Shown here one piece after another: positions 48,701-57,900 of a DNA stretch of 64,000 nucleotides. Within the stretch, counting starts at the first letter, position 1; every line of letters begins with the position of its first letter. The stretch comes from Gymnogyps californianus (taxonomy: Eukaryota > Chordata > Aves > Accipitriformes > Cathartidae), in assembly GCF_018139145.2 (NCBI RefSeq), contig NC_059477.1:42035502-42099501 (forward strand). The letters run 5' to 3'. The notes beneath the pieces were generated by a model, which worked only from the letters and a program-made list of their open reading frames with translations, searched no databases and was not told the DNA's origin. The position numbers and the translations under genes are program-made.

Positions 48701-49032
48701 AAGCGCTTACCCGAGGTATCCCAGAGGCTGAGCTCGATGCGCTGCGTGTCGATCTCGAAGCTGGCCGTGTAGTTCTCGAAGACGGTGGGGACGTAGCTCT
48801 GCCGGGAAACAGCGCACAGTCAGCCCGCGCCCACCGCCGCCCCGGTCCCGGTCACCGGCCCGCCCCAGCCTCCCCGGCCCACCTCGGGGAAGCAGTCCTT
48901 GGCGAAGACGTGGAGCAGCGCGGTCTTCCCGCACTGGCTGTCCCCCACCACCACGATCTTGCACTTCACGTTCTGGTTGGGATCCATCACCGCCTTGCTC
49001 GATAACTTCTGGCTCGCTCTTCTTTCCTTCAT
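36484..49032 (-). CDS. RND3: RND3 (RhoE) atypical Rho GTPase, five coding exons
   Basis: Joined exons 49032-48883, 48798-48711, 41372-41263, 39705-39571 and 36735-36484 encode 244 residues, the usual RND3 length. Visible motifs are a P-loop GDSQCGKT (residues 30-37), the effector region YVPTVFENY (52-60), DTSGS (77-81) in place of the Ras DTAGQ, CKSD (135-138, base recognition), ECSA (176-179), a basic C-terminal tail, and the CAAX box CTVM (241-244), which in this family is farnesylated. Ser at 32, 79 and 81 replaces residues that Ras needs for hydrolysis, so the protein should stay GTP-bound. RND proteins act at the plasma membrane and Golgi, inhibit ROCK1 and activate p190RhoGAP, which lowers RhoA-driven contractility. 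The start is the only ATG between the predicted transcription start and the GTPase domain apart from Met16. All splice sites are GT-AG except intron 3. Identification is by recognition of the family sequence; no database search was run. Confidence 0.98.
36736..39570 (-). other. RND3: RND3 intron 4 (2.8 kb, GT-AG)
   Basis: The intron runs from GTATGT to CCCTTAG. It holds unique, moderately AT-rich sequence. I see no repeats, RNA genes or extra exons in it. Confidence 0.92.
39571..39705 (-). CDS. RND3: RND3 coding exon 4 (residues 117-161)
   Basis: This 135-nt exon, in phase 0 at both ends, encodes [11 protein letters not shown] through VSYDQ. It includes the CKSD guanine-recognition motif at residues 135-138 and the Rho-type insert helix region. 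The acceptor is TTTTACAG|TGG and the donor ATCAG|GTATGT, both canonical. Confidence 0.97.
39706..41262 (-). other. RND3: RND3 intron 3 (1.56 kb, GC-AG)
   Basis: The intron starts GCAAGT and ends TTTTACAG. The donor context AAG|GCAAGT matches the strict consensus typical of the rare GC-AG class spliced by the major spliceosome. No GT in the neighbourhood keeps the frame; the nearest, five bases in, would shift it. The remainder is AT-rich unique sequence without recognised repeats. Confidence 0.93.
41263..41372 (-). CDS. RND3: RND3 coding exon 3 (residues 80-116)
   Basis: This 110-nt exon completes Gly80 and encodes [10 protein letters not shown] through LDSVLKK, that is switch II, strand 4 and helix 3. 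The acceptor is CCTGCAG|GGTC. The exon ends AAAAAG and the intron begins GCAAGT, so the donor is GC, not GT. Ending here is required to keep the reading frame with TGGAAAGGT (WKG) in exon 4. Base composition is much more AT-rich than in exons 1 and 2. Confidence 0.97.
43138..43193. repeat. 28-bp perfect tandem duplication in RND3 intron 2
   Basis: A unit beginning ATCCTGGAGCCCCAGGGCC and ending AAGTTATTT occurs twice in perfect tandem, in a locally GC-richer patch of the intron. It looks like a recent replication-slippage event. Confidence 0.93.
48436..48455. repeat. Poly-G tract (20 G) in RND3 intron 2
   Basis: Twenty consecutive G on the given strand (poly-C in the RND3 transcript), followed by ACGACGACACC. 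It marks the left edge of the CpG-rich region. Confidence 0.9.
48683..48700. repeat. Poly-G tract (18 G) beside the exon 2 donor
   Basis: Eighteen G on the given strand, equal to poly-C in the transcript, begin 11 nt into intron 2, directly after the donor GTAAGCGCTT. Confidence 0.92.
48711..48798 (-). CDS. RND3: RND3 coding exon 2 (residues 51-80, part)
   Basis: This 88-nt exon encodes [10 protein letters not shown] and the stretch up to DTS plus the first base of Gly80. It covers switch I (the effector loop) and the strand leading into switch II. The acceptor reads CCCGGCAG|AGC and the donor TCGG|GTAAGC. It is as GC-rich as exon 1, unlike exons 3-5. Residue 51 is Ser here; I recall Asn at this position in human RND3. 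Confidence 0.96.
48799..48882 (-). other. RND3: RND3 intron 1 (84 nt, GT-AG)
   Basis: The intron runs from GTGGGC to CCCGGCAG. At 84 nt it is close to the practical minimum for vertebrate splicing. It is packed with GGG triplets on the sense strand, the kind of intronic splicing enhancer that typically defines very short GC-rich introns. Confidence 0.93.
48883..49032 (-). CDS. RND3: RND3 coding exon 1 (residues 1-50)
   Basis: This exon encodes the RND3-specific N-terminal extension ([10 protein letters not shown]...), the first beta strand and the P-loop, and ends in CFPE. The ATG is at 49032-49030. The base at -3 is T, a weak initiation context. A second in-frame ATG (Met16, 48987-48985) has G at -3 and G at +4. 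The exon ends in phase 0 with GAG followed by the donor GTGGGC. It is GC-rich and sits inside the CpG island. Serines in the N-terminal extension are known ROCK targets in mammals. Confidence 0.97.
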
Positions 49033-49244
49033 TGATCTCGGCTTAGTCCCTCGGCCGGCCACAACAACAAAACAAAAAAAAAAAGCCAAACAAAAAAAAA
49101 AAAAAACCAAAACCCACCACACTGGGTTCCCCCCCAAAAAAGATAAAAATAATTAAAAAAAAAGAAAAAAAAGAAACAAGTGGAAGTGGCAGAGCCGCGG
49201 GACGCGCCGCCGTCCCCACTCCGCCCGCCGGTCCCGCGCAGACT
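49033..49244 (-). other. RND3: RND3 predicted 5' UTR, U-rich
   Basis: The region between the predicted initiator (49244) and the start codon is about 212 nt. It has a GC-rich first third and then two long U-rich blocks in the transcript (A-rich on the given strand, about 49073-49110 and 49136-49174), split by GGGGGGGAACCCAG. No ATG occurs in it. The second block plus CAG at 49124-49122 resembles a 3' splice acceptor, so part of this region could instead be an intron end used with an upstream non-coding exon. Confidence 0.7.
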
Positions 49245-49293
49245 GCTTTGTCCCCCACCGCCCGCCCGCCTTTATAGCCTCGCATCCGCCAAT
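49244..49293 (-). promoter_or_regulatory. RND3: RND3 core promoter: TATA box, inverted CCAAT box, initiator
   Basis: On the minus strand there is CTATAAAGG, with TATAAA at 49276-49271. An ATTGG (inverted CCAAT) lies 12 bp upstream at 49293-49289. A CA initiator-like step in GCAGTCTG places A+1 at 49244, 32 nt from the first T of the TATA box. GC boxes (GGGCGGG) lie between. TATA, CCAAT and GC boxes at this spacing make a textbook inducible RNA polymerase II promoter. The exact start is a prediction. Confidence 0.75.
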
Positions 49294-49420
49294 CACCGCC
49301 CGCCGCCGGTGTGGGGCCCGCCCCCTCGCCGCGCGCTGCCGGCCGGCCGCCGGAGCAGCGCGCCCCCTAGGGGAGCCGCGCGGCGCCGCAGCCCCGAGCG
49401 GGAGCGGTGAGGTGGGGTGC

Positions 49421-49432
49421 GGGGGGGGGGGG
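49421..49432. repeat. Poly-G tract (12 G) upstream of the RND3 promoter
   Basis: A run of G with neighbouring GGGG words in the upstream CpG island, about 180 bp from the predicted start. Confidence 0.85.
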
Positions 49433-52267
49433 TGGGTCCCGGTGCCCCCCCCGCCGCCCGCCCCGCGGGGACCCCCTCCGCCTGATCGCTCCCGCAGCCC
49501 TCCCGGCTCCACCGGGCCCACCCGGTGAGGGCTGAGGTGAGGCCGTGCCGGCGGCAAAGCGGTGTCATCCTGTCAGGGAAAGGCCTGGTGTGAGGCCGGC
49601 GCCCTCAGGAGCGATGCGTGGAGTAAAGGATGTTTTTAGTGGTGGGTTGGGGTTTTTTTGTTTTTGTTTTTTTAATTTTATACAAGCCGTCTATAAATCC
49701 CAGTGCTACGAAAGGGAACCTGTGGCATGTGGGGCTTTGTGGTCTCCAGAGGGGCGGTGAGGCGTGGCGGGCCGGCTGCCGCCCACTGGGCTCCCTCAGG
49801 AAGGTTCCCCACGCCGGTGCCACAGGCCCGGCTGAGGAGAAGGCGCTCGGCTTCGGCCTTAACTGCGCCGCGGAACCGGCTCAGCTGGGTGGTGGCAGCG
49901 ACGGCGGGCAAAAGGGTTTTTCACTCAAAACGTGGTCACAAGGAGCGCGTCGGGATCTCAGAAAAACATCCCCACCATGAACGCGCTCCTCTTTTTTTAG
50001 CTTCCTGGACACAAAACCAAGCAAAACCGGCTAATGGCTTAACGTTCACCAGAGGGCTGAACGCCGCTCTGACTGAAACAGCGATTCTGTAACAGCGCGG
50101 GGGAAATCTTTCCTGAAGCGACAGCCCCGAACAAGGGACGGTTTGTGAGCGGTTCGTCGCACGCTTCTCCGTCAAGTGCTCCTCTCCTCTCCCGTATGGC
50201 TCCGCGCGGCAGGCAGACAGACGCCCTCGGAAAGGGGGCTGCCAGCAGGCAGGAAGGCTGGAGCAGAGCCTGCCTCCCCGCCTTGCTCAGACCTCACATG
50301 CCAGCTTCGCCTAGTGCAGCCGAAGACCCGGGGTGGCCTTCGTGAAGGTAGGGGGTCTTGGCCTTATCTCTTGTGTGAGTCATCCGGGTCACGAACTAGC
50401 TCCGTGTCAGTTCTGGGCTGAAACGTGAGCAATTAATAAAGTTTTACAACATCCTGAAACAGAAAGCGCTACTATCTTGTGCATGTTTGACTGTAGGGAG
50501 ATAATCCAATGATGCAGACAAGAGAATCCCAAGCATGACATTTCAAAATTCAGTGCTAATATTCTTGATTTTGTTCCGATGTGTCACATCTTTAGCTGGT
50601 CAAATTACTCAGCTCTAATTAATTTTCCAAAGAATTTAAGCCTTGGTTTCTGCTTGGAAATCATGAGCAAAACACTAAAATTTGCAGTGTGTGCGTTATT
50701 TGTAAGGCCTTACCGAAAAGTTGGAGCAGACAACTTTCCATCTGTCTTTTTTTTTTTAATTAAAAGCTGGTCTCAGCTACTTTGCAGTCTCCATCCATCC
50801 CTGCTGTCCACCAGCATGGCTTCAGCTCTTCGGACGGATGAGGGAATGGGAGAACAGTGAATAAGCAGTGAGGAAACTTATTGCTCACAGCAAGCTGGGT
50901 TTCTCTCTTTTGTTCAGCTGTGTATATTTGAACAGGAGATAAGTCTGGAAAAATACAGTTGCGTAAATGCTCTCATGTCTTCTCCAGAGTGCGGAAAATC
51001 CTGTTTCTTCATTCCCCTCCACTCCGCACAGAAACACGTGGCAGCCTCACGGGCAGATGCAGGCGGGATAGAGCTCTGGAAGTTCAGCTCTGGCTCTGTA
51101 TTCTTTGTGAGTCCGACGTACCAACTGAGGCCTATCCATCGAATATAAGGGGAGAAGAAGACAGGGTTGAAAGAGCTCTTTGTTAATCCCGAATGGGAGC
51201 TGGGTATGAACATCTGCTCCCTATCAGTTCGCCGGTCACCTCCGTACAGATGGAGGCAAGATGCACCGAAGCCGGCGCTGATGCCGCCCGTTCCTTGGCG
51301 GTGGCTTGGCTCGGCCAGGACCGAGGGTGCTCGGAGGAGGAATTGGTGCTCCTGGGCATGGCGCACCCGGGGCTGAGGGAGACGGCTCCCTCGCACAGCT
51401 CACATGGAAAATTCGCCTGCATCCAGCTATGTGAGGAATGTGGAAACTTTAACGCACACGAAACACTTACTCATCATGACCACAGAGCTTCCATCAGCAC
51501 GCTTCCCAGTAACACCATGTTTACATGCTTTGTTTGCTCTTATGGTCCAGAGGCTGCCAGCGTCACCCGGCTAAACCCCAGGGCTTTCAGGGTGCCCTGC
51601 AGTGCTTTGGGCACTTGTGACAATGAGTGAGCTACGAGACACCCCTGCCTGCTCTGCAACCGCCTGCTTGTTGTCATTCCTTGGGGAAGCTGTTCCAGAT
51701 ATGTTAATCCCCGTAAAACTATTATTCATGTCATACTCTTAAGTTTAATGCCTTTTCCCATATCTTGATAACTAGGGGGATAACGCAGTGGGGGTTAACA
51801 TTTCCATCGGTATTTTTCACACGCAGTCTGGGTTTTGATTTATAAGGCAGAGTTTCTTGCTTTGCTTAGTTCAAATTCCCCATTTTTCTTCAGACCTGAT
51901 TCCTTTCTAGACTTTCACAGTTTCTCCGCCTTCCATCCAAGACAGCATTATGCGTATATTAATAACATATATACAATCTAGTATTATCTGTGGTAATGAC
52001 TACTGATCTAGTATAAGATTTTATGGGAATATCAAAATACATTTTTCTCCTCTCACAAGTAATCTGCCTGAACACTTTCTATGACTATAATAAAACAGCT
52101 GAGAACAAGTGCTTTTAGTATCAGAATGACTGCCTGATGATTTAAATCTAAAATTGCCATCAGAATATCTCTCCCTGCAAAGCCAACTACCAAAGCATCT
52201 GTGGAAAGTATTAAACAATATACATAAAACATGAACCTTACACATCCCATCCCCTCCTCCTTTCGGA

Positions 52268-52283
52268 GTGTGTGTGTGTGTGT
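52268..52283. repeat. (GT)n microsatellite, short
   Basis: Eight GT units are followed by AGCTAAAT. Confidence 0.85.
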
Positions 52284-54886
52284 AGCTAAATGGGACGTAC
52301 ATTAAAAGAACATTATTAAGGTTTAAGGTCAAACACTTGTGTATTAGAAAATGCGTATTTCCTGTGTGTCGGAAACGCGGGCTCCCTTGTGAGTGTGCGG
52401 TGATAGTCATTAATTTCAGGATCACGTATTATTTTTTCCTGAGAACCTATTCAGCCCACAGAGCGATATTGTCACCTTAACGAGCAGCTATTCAGAAACA
52501 TCTGTACTTCTCACAGGCCAGCGTGTAATCCGTGCCTCATTTAGGGATGCTATTCAAAACCTTCTTCTGAACACATACCCGTTTGTTATCTCTTCTCTGG
52601 GACTTATCAATGTCATATTTGAGTTCTTAACAGATGAAAAGAAATTATTTTTCGCCGCTGCCTTATGAGATGACATGATCTGAGGAGGCCTGTTTGACAG
52701 ATGAGAAGCAGTAAGGTCGCAAGTACCCGCTAATTCTGGTTGAGCCTCGGTTCATTCCCAATACTTAACGTTATGCGGCACCGCAGATGTTTAAAACAGA
52801 GCTCCTGCTACTTTCGTGTGTAGCCGCGAGGGGTTAGGACTTAAAATCAGAAAGCACTGCCCCACATTGTCTGCTTAGGGAATAAAAAATTCTCTCTTAG
52901 GGAAAAATAGGGTTCAAGCAGCTCGGCTGCCACGCGCGGCTCAGACCACTTCCAAGGGACCAGAGCTTTGGCTGCCAAAACCAAAACCGAATTTTCTTCT
53001 GTTCCAATGAGGGTTTAAAATTGATGACGGTAGGATGAGAATGAGCATCTCCTGTTTCGTGATGTTGGTATAGTAATATGCAGGAGCAGCGGCAATTGTG
53101 AAACTAAATGCTAATTACCTGTGAACTGAAAACAAAATGAAGCTTGATACTCTCATAATCTGTATTTTGGCATTTAGAAATCTGGCCACAACTACACTGC
53201 TGCGAAAGAATTACATAAATTCGGAAAATTAGTCCAAGACATCAGTGACTCTCCCTCACCTGACTGACAGGTCGTTGAGTGCTCAGGCTTGGCTGGGATT
53301 TATTTCAGCTCAGCTATTCCCGGTTTCAGGAGCTGAGGGCAATGCTTTAACAAAGTTACAAGCACTCTAAAATTATTTTAAAATCCCTTAATAATTTAGG
53401 GAGGATTTTAAGACGGAGGGCAAGGTATTTTAAAATACTGACCGTACTGCAATTATCCGCATGCAAGCGGGAATCCTGTATTTCATGCAAGCCTGGTGCA
53501 CTGTTCTGCAGCGCCTCCAGCTCTGCAGCACGTCTTCTCCTGGGCCCTATCCACAGGGGCTGTTTGAAGGCCTTTATTCACGTAGCACCGGCGGGATGGC
53601 GGGTGTGTTGCTTTCTCCCGTTTACGGAGGGGTAATACAGTGGTTAAATGGCTTCTCCAGGAACACACGTGGAATCTACGGCAGCGCCAGTGAAATGAGG
53701 ACGTGTGGGAGGTGATCACCCTTTTCCCACGTTTGCTCTCTTCCCAACACACCACCCAGCTAAGGAGGCTCTGTAGAAGCCACGAAAATTATGTGGATTA
53801 TTCACATGTATTGTCTTAATTCTGTCTCTGGAAAAGCTTGATGTTTTGAGGATAGGAAAATGTTTCTGTTAGGACCCAGAGAAACGGTATCTGGGGCCAC
53901 TTCGTGCAAGGGGAGGGGGTCGGGGTTCAGATACACTCCCGCTGTGGCTTGCGGCTGCTTGACCTTCTTATCCCACCAGCTGGGGAATTGCCTCAAATCA
54001 AAACTTCCCTGAAGCAGAACTTATTCCTCTTGGGTAAATACATCTAAACCAGGAAAACTCCTGGATAAACACAGTAAAAGTATCTTATGCAAATCCGACG
54101 TTAGCTGCTTTGCTGTTACATTATGTATGATTTGTTAGTGCTCGCAGTAAGAACAAATTGCACGTCGGGGGTGTTCTGCCATCCGTGAAATCACATGCGG
54201 CTCAAGGACGTTTCCTGCTGTAGGATGGTATAGGGAACAGCCTTCAGTTAGCAAGAAGACATGTGAGAAGCCAAAAATCAGCATTCAGAGCCCACAGATT
54301 TAACTCTGGTATTTTGTCTAAATTCCTAACGCTGTTGTGCATTCCTCACGCGTACAAAATCAGCACAAACATCTTATGAAGTACTTCTACCCACAGACAT
54401 CAAAGAGCATGAGTCCTTAATCTGGATGACAATGTAGGATTAAATTTCGACAAAAAGGAAGAATTGTTTTGAGATTTACTGTTTTCAAAGCCCCATCCGA
54501 ATTTGAAGAAACATCCAGAGCTGTATTAAATTGATCTGGATCTCAACTCTGATCTGAACCGCACTGATCTGAAGATCCATTGAAATTTGTGGAGAAAATC
54601 CTATTGAATTTATTGTGCTTTGGTTCAGAGTGAAATGATTTCTAGCCGTTCTTTGAGAATACCCTGCAGACAAAAAGATTTCATTTTCAGTTCCTGGAGG
54701 TTAATTATGGAAATTCGTTGTAGAGGATCAGCAGTCCCAGTTGCTGGGGAGACAGTAAAACTATTTGGTATGAAATTCTAGCCTAGAGCTGGATAAAAAT
54801 TTTCTGACAGAATGGTTTTCCATCAGAAATATTGATATGCCGAAGGCAAAATGTTTTGCAGAACTGCTTCAATTTCATTGAAATTT

Positions 54887-54926
54887 GGTAATAGAAACTT
54901 TCTGATAGGTAATAGAAACTTTCTGG
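54887..54926. repeat. 21-bp tandem duplication
   Basis: GGTAATAGAAACTTTCTGATA is followed at once by a second copy that is identical over its first 18 bases. Confidence 0.9.
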
Positions 54927-57900
54927 CTGCACCGTTCTGATTTAACCTTTTTTTAACGAGACATTCAATTCCAAGGTTTTCTTATAATATATTTTTTGGA
55001 AATATACAAGAAATGTGTAAACTTGAACATTTTGACTTTAGTCAAAGGATGGATTTCATTTCACAGGGAATTTTGAAATCCTTTTTCATTAATCCCATTT
55101 TGGGGTGGAAGAAGCAAGTGAACTTGTGTAATCCCCAATTCTCACCCAGCTCTGGCCTATCCCAGCGGGTGCTGGGGGCCAAAGGCAGACGCTGGGAACA
55201 GCTTCCAGGGCAGAGTGAAGTGGATTAGGTCAGTCCTGCATGTCCTTACCCATTCCTGTGAACGCTGCACTTCACAGGGCTTCCCTGAAGGCAAAGCGGC
55301 TTTAAATTATTGCTGAAGAGCAGAAAGAACTCGGCAAATAATAAATGGTTGGGGTTTTTTTTTTTTTTTTTGGCCACAGTACCACCAAGGCGGTTTAATT
55401 GTCCCGAGGAAGTTAAAACTGTTTCTCCTCTCCTCGAACTGCTGCCGGCTGGAGCCGTGCTCCCCGCCCCTTCATACCACACCAACCCTCAAATATTCGG
55501 TGAACCAAAGCTTTCCTGGCTGCACAGACATACTTGTAATTCTTGCCCATGTGAATGAGTAACAGCAGCGTCCGGGGCAGCAGCACAGACCCTCAGAAAC
55601 ATAGCATGCATTTTTCCGGTGCCATTTGAAACTCTTAACACGCTTCGGCGTTGATTTTTATTGTTATTTTCTGTCCCATAGGCATGGCCTTTCCCACCAT
55701 GAAGTCGCGGGGCCGAGTTCTGCGCTGAATTTCGCCGCTTATTAGGCTTGTGAAGCTGGTAGCTTTAGCCTCGTGGGCGACTAGTGCCGGGCTGTGATTA
55801 ATCTGGCTCCGATCTGCAGAAAAACCTCAGGAGTTTCAGGGGGGGAAAGCAGTAGGGTTCAGCAGGACGGCCACAGGCACCCATGCGGGTAAACCACCCA
55901 CCGGTTTGCCCCGAGCAGCGACGACCGGCAAGTGGTGGGGTTTGCATGTACCAGCGCTTCTGGGAAGCAAATAGCAGAGAGGAGAAATCCTCTGCGAGAA
56001 GCAATAGTGAGCGGTGCATTTTGCAGTGCCACGCGGATATTCGGGAGGTACAAGGGCATCCATGGGAATCGGACATCTAAATCTCTGGCCCAAAATAAGA
56101 ATAGCAAATGTTCAAGGAAGTTTAATAAACTTCCTCCTAGCCGATCGCTGGAAAAGCAAAAGCTGCTAGCGCAAGTCCTTGCCCCCAAATTTCTAATTAA
56201 CTAAAATTTTTGAGGCAGCTCCTGCATGGATGTGGCTGTCGGCAACGAGGGATTACTGCTTCAGGAGGAGCCGCTCTGCAGGGCTGTTTGAGCAAGGCTG
56301 CAGACCGGAGCTGCAATGCAAAAATGAGATTGAAACCAAGCCCTCGGGTCAAACAGGACATTTCTGAGTCATGGTGACCCTGGCCTCGATTTTCACCCAC
56401 GCTGCCTGCAGCCGGGAAGATGAAATGCAGAGTTTTGTTCCATTTCTTTGCTTGCTTCAAGATGCTGTAGTGGTGCATGGAGGGATGCAATGTTCCCAGC
56501 CCCGATGCCTGGGCTCACTCTGCGGCGTTTCTGGGACCTGGAGCCCAGAAAGCACCAGCATAGAGGGATGGATGGATGGTGGTGGGCAGCGGGCTGGGGG
56601 GTCCCACGGCCATCCTGCCCTGCGGCGAGAACTTGGCCCACCTTGGCAGCTCCTAAACCAGATTAGGCTGAAAAAGTGTGAACGTCTGAGAGTCACACAC
56701 ACTTTGACTCCCTTCAGAGAGAGGCAAATGCGGGCTAATTAGGCAAGTGTTGGTTGCAGCAGGTTTCACACACTTTCCACCTTGAGATTTCCATGGACAG
56801 GGAAAGTTAGTCGCTCTAATTAAATGACTCAGAAAAGACTAACTGGTCTTCTAACACATTTGTATTTGGTTTTGTAGTTAGGTGTTTTCAAATGAATGAT
56901 TCAAAGTTTTAAATCTCTTCTTCCTACACTGCTGTTTACTAAATAAAACAAGTTTTATAGGAAGGTTACAGAAAGCAAGGGCTTCTGGAGCGGCTTCACT
57001 TTATTTGCAGCTTGGTGTGATGTCGTGTATCATAAACGAAGGGTTGGAGGGAACCTGCAGGACGTCGCTGCTCCATCCCTTCACCTCCAAACCTCACAAA
57101 GCAGCGTGTGGGCTCCATGCCGGCAAGACGAGGAGTCCGGGGCTTTCTGAGCCCCCGGCAAGTGTCGCTGGGTCTGCCTGCATTGCTCTGGGCTCCGTGC
57201 GGTGGAGCGGAGGCAGTGGCAGGGGGGCCCTGGGAGAGCGGGGCTCAGCGTGGGGCTCGGGCATTGCTGCAAGGTTCTCCTTTGCCTCCCCAGGCCCAGG
57301 AACAGACTGGCAGCGGCAGCAGCAGCGAGCGTAAATCATTCCAAAACTCTCCCTGCCTATATTGGACGCGTTAAAAATTAATTACTTAGCTTAGTTATTT
57401 CATATTGAAGGCAAGACTGAGCAATAAGAACCAAATCCTGTCCTCAGATAAAACCATTACATCAGCCTGCGCAGAGCGGTCTGGGAGCCTTTAGGAGCCT
57501 AGAGCTGTGCTTTCTCTTTTGCATAAGCCCATGCTCAGCACATCCAGGTGAGCGGCTGCACACGCTCGGCTGGGTATTTACGCACAGGCTGGATTTCAGC
57601 TGGAACATGTATTTGCAAAGTCAAAGGAAAGCCTCATTTTTTCACCATAAAAGGTAAGGCGCAAAATTCCAGAGCTGAATTTACATGTCCTGCTGCTCCT
57701 CAACGTGGGAAAAGAATGCTGCGTCCTCCCACATATCTGCTTCCCATCCCAGGTCTTCCTCCCTCCCTCCGACTTGTCCGTGCAAGTCAAACCTTTTCTG
57801 CCATGAGCCAACAATTAATTATAAGTATATAATAACCTCTCATAAAGAAAGATACATGCAGAAGCCGGGTCTGGCTCCCTCGATGCTTACATAGTTTTTC

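Larger units (their letters stand above)
41373..48710 (-). other. RND3: RND3 intron 2 (7.3 kb, GT-AG)
   Basis: The largest intron of the gene separates the CpG-island exons from the AT-rich 3' exons. It contains two poly-G tracts near its 5' end (on the given strand 48683-48700 and 48436-48455), a 28-bp tandem duplication (43138-43193), and otherwise AT-rich unique sequence. I see no transposable element in it. Confidence 0.92.
48480..49620. promoter_or_regulatory. CpG island over RND3 promoter and exons 1-2
   Basis: CpG dinucleotides and G+C rise sharply here compared with flanking DNA. They cover the promoter, 5' UTR, both first coding exons and the start of intron 2. The only AT-rich break is the homopolymeric A block of the 5' UTR. 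Boundaries are judged by eye. A CpG island at a vertebrate gene start implies an unmethylated, broadly competent promoter. Confidence 0.8.

Noticed and set aside
48355..49005. A 216-codon plus-strand open frame over the RND3 exons
   Set aside because: It is antisense to verified RND3 exons in GC-rich DNA and contains a poly-Gly run from the G tract.
49033..49137. An in-frame N-terminal extension of RND3 of 35 codons
   Set aside because: It would start at TTG, not ATG, and translates a poly-U leader into Phe-rich sequence; RND3 starts at the ATG at 49,032.
49153..49568. Pro/Arg/Gly-rich open frames upstream of the RND3 promoter
   Set aside because: Their composition is what random CpG-island DNA encodes; no domain is seen and they lie upstream of the TATA box.
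51193..51630. A 145-codon plus-strand open frame upstream of RND3
   Set aside because: No recognisable domain, overlapping open frames on the other strand, and no splice or promoter support.
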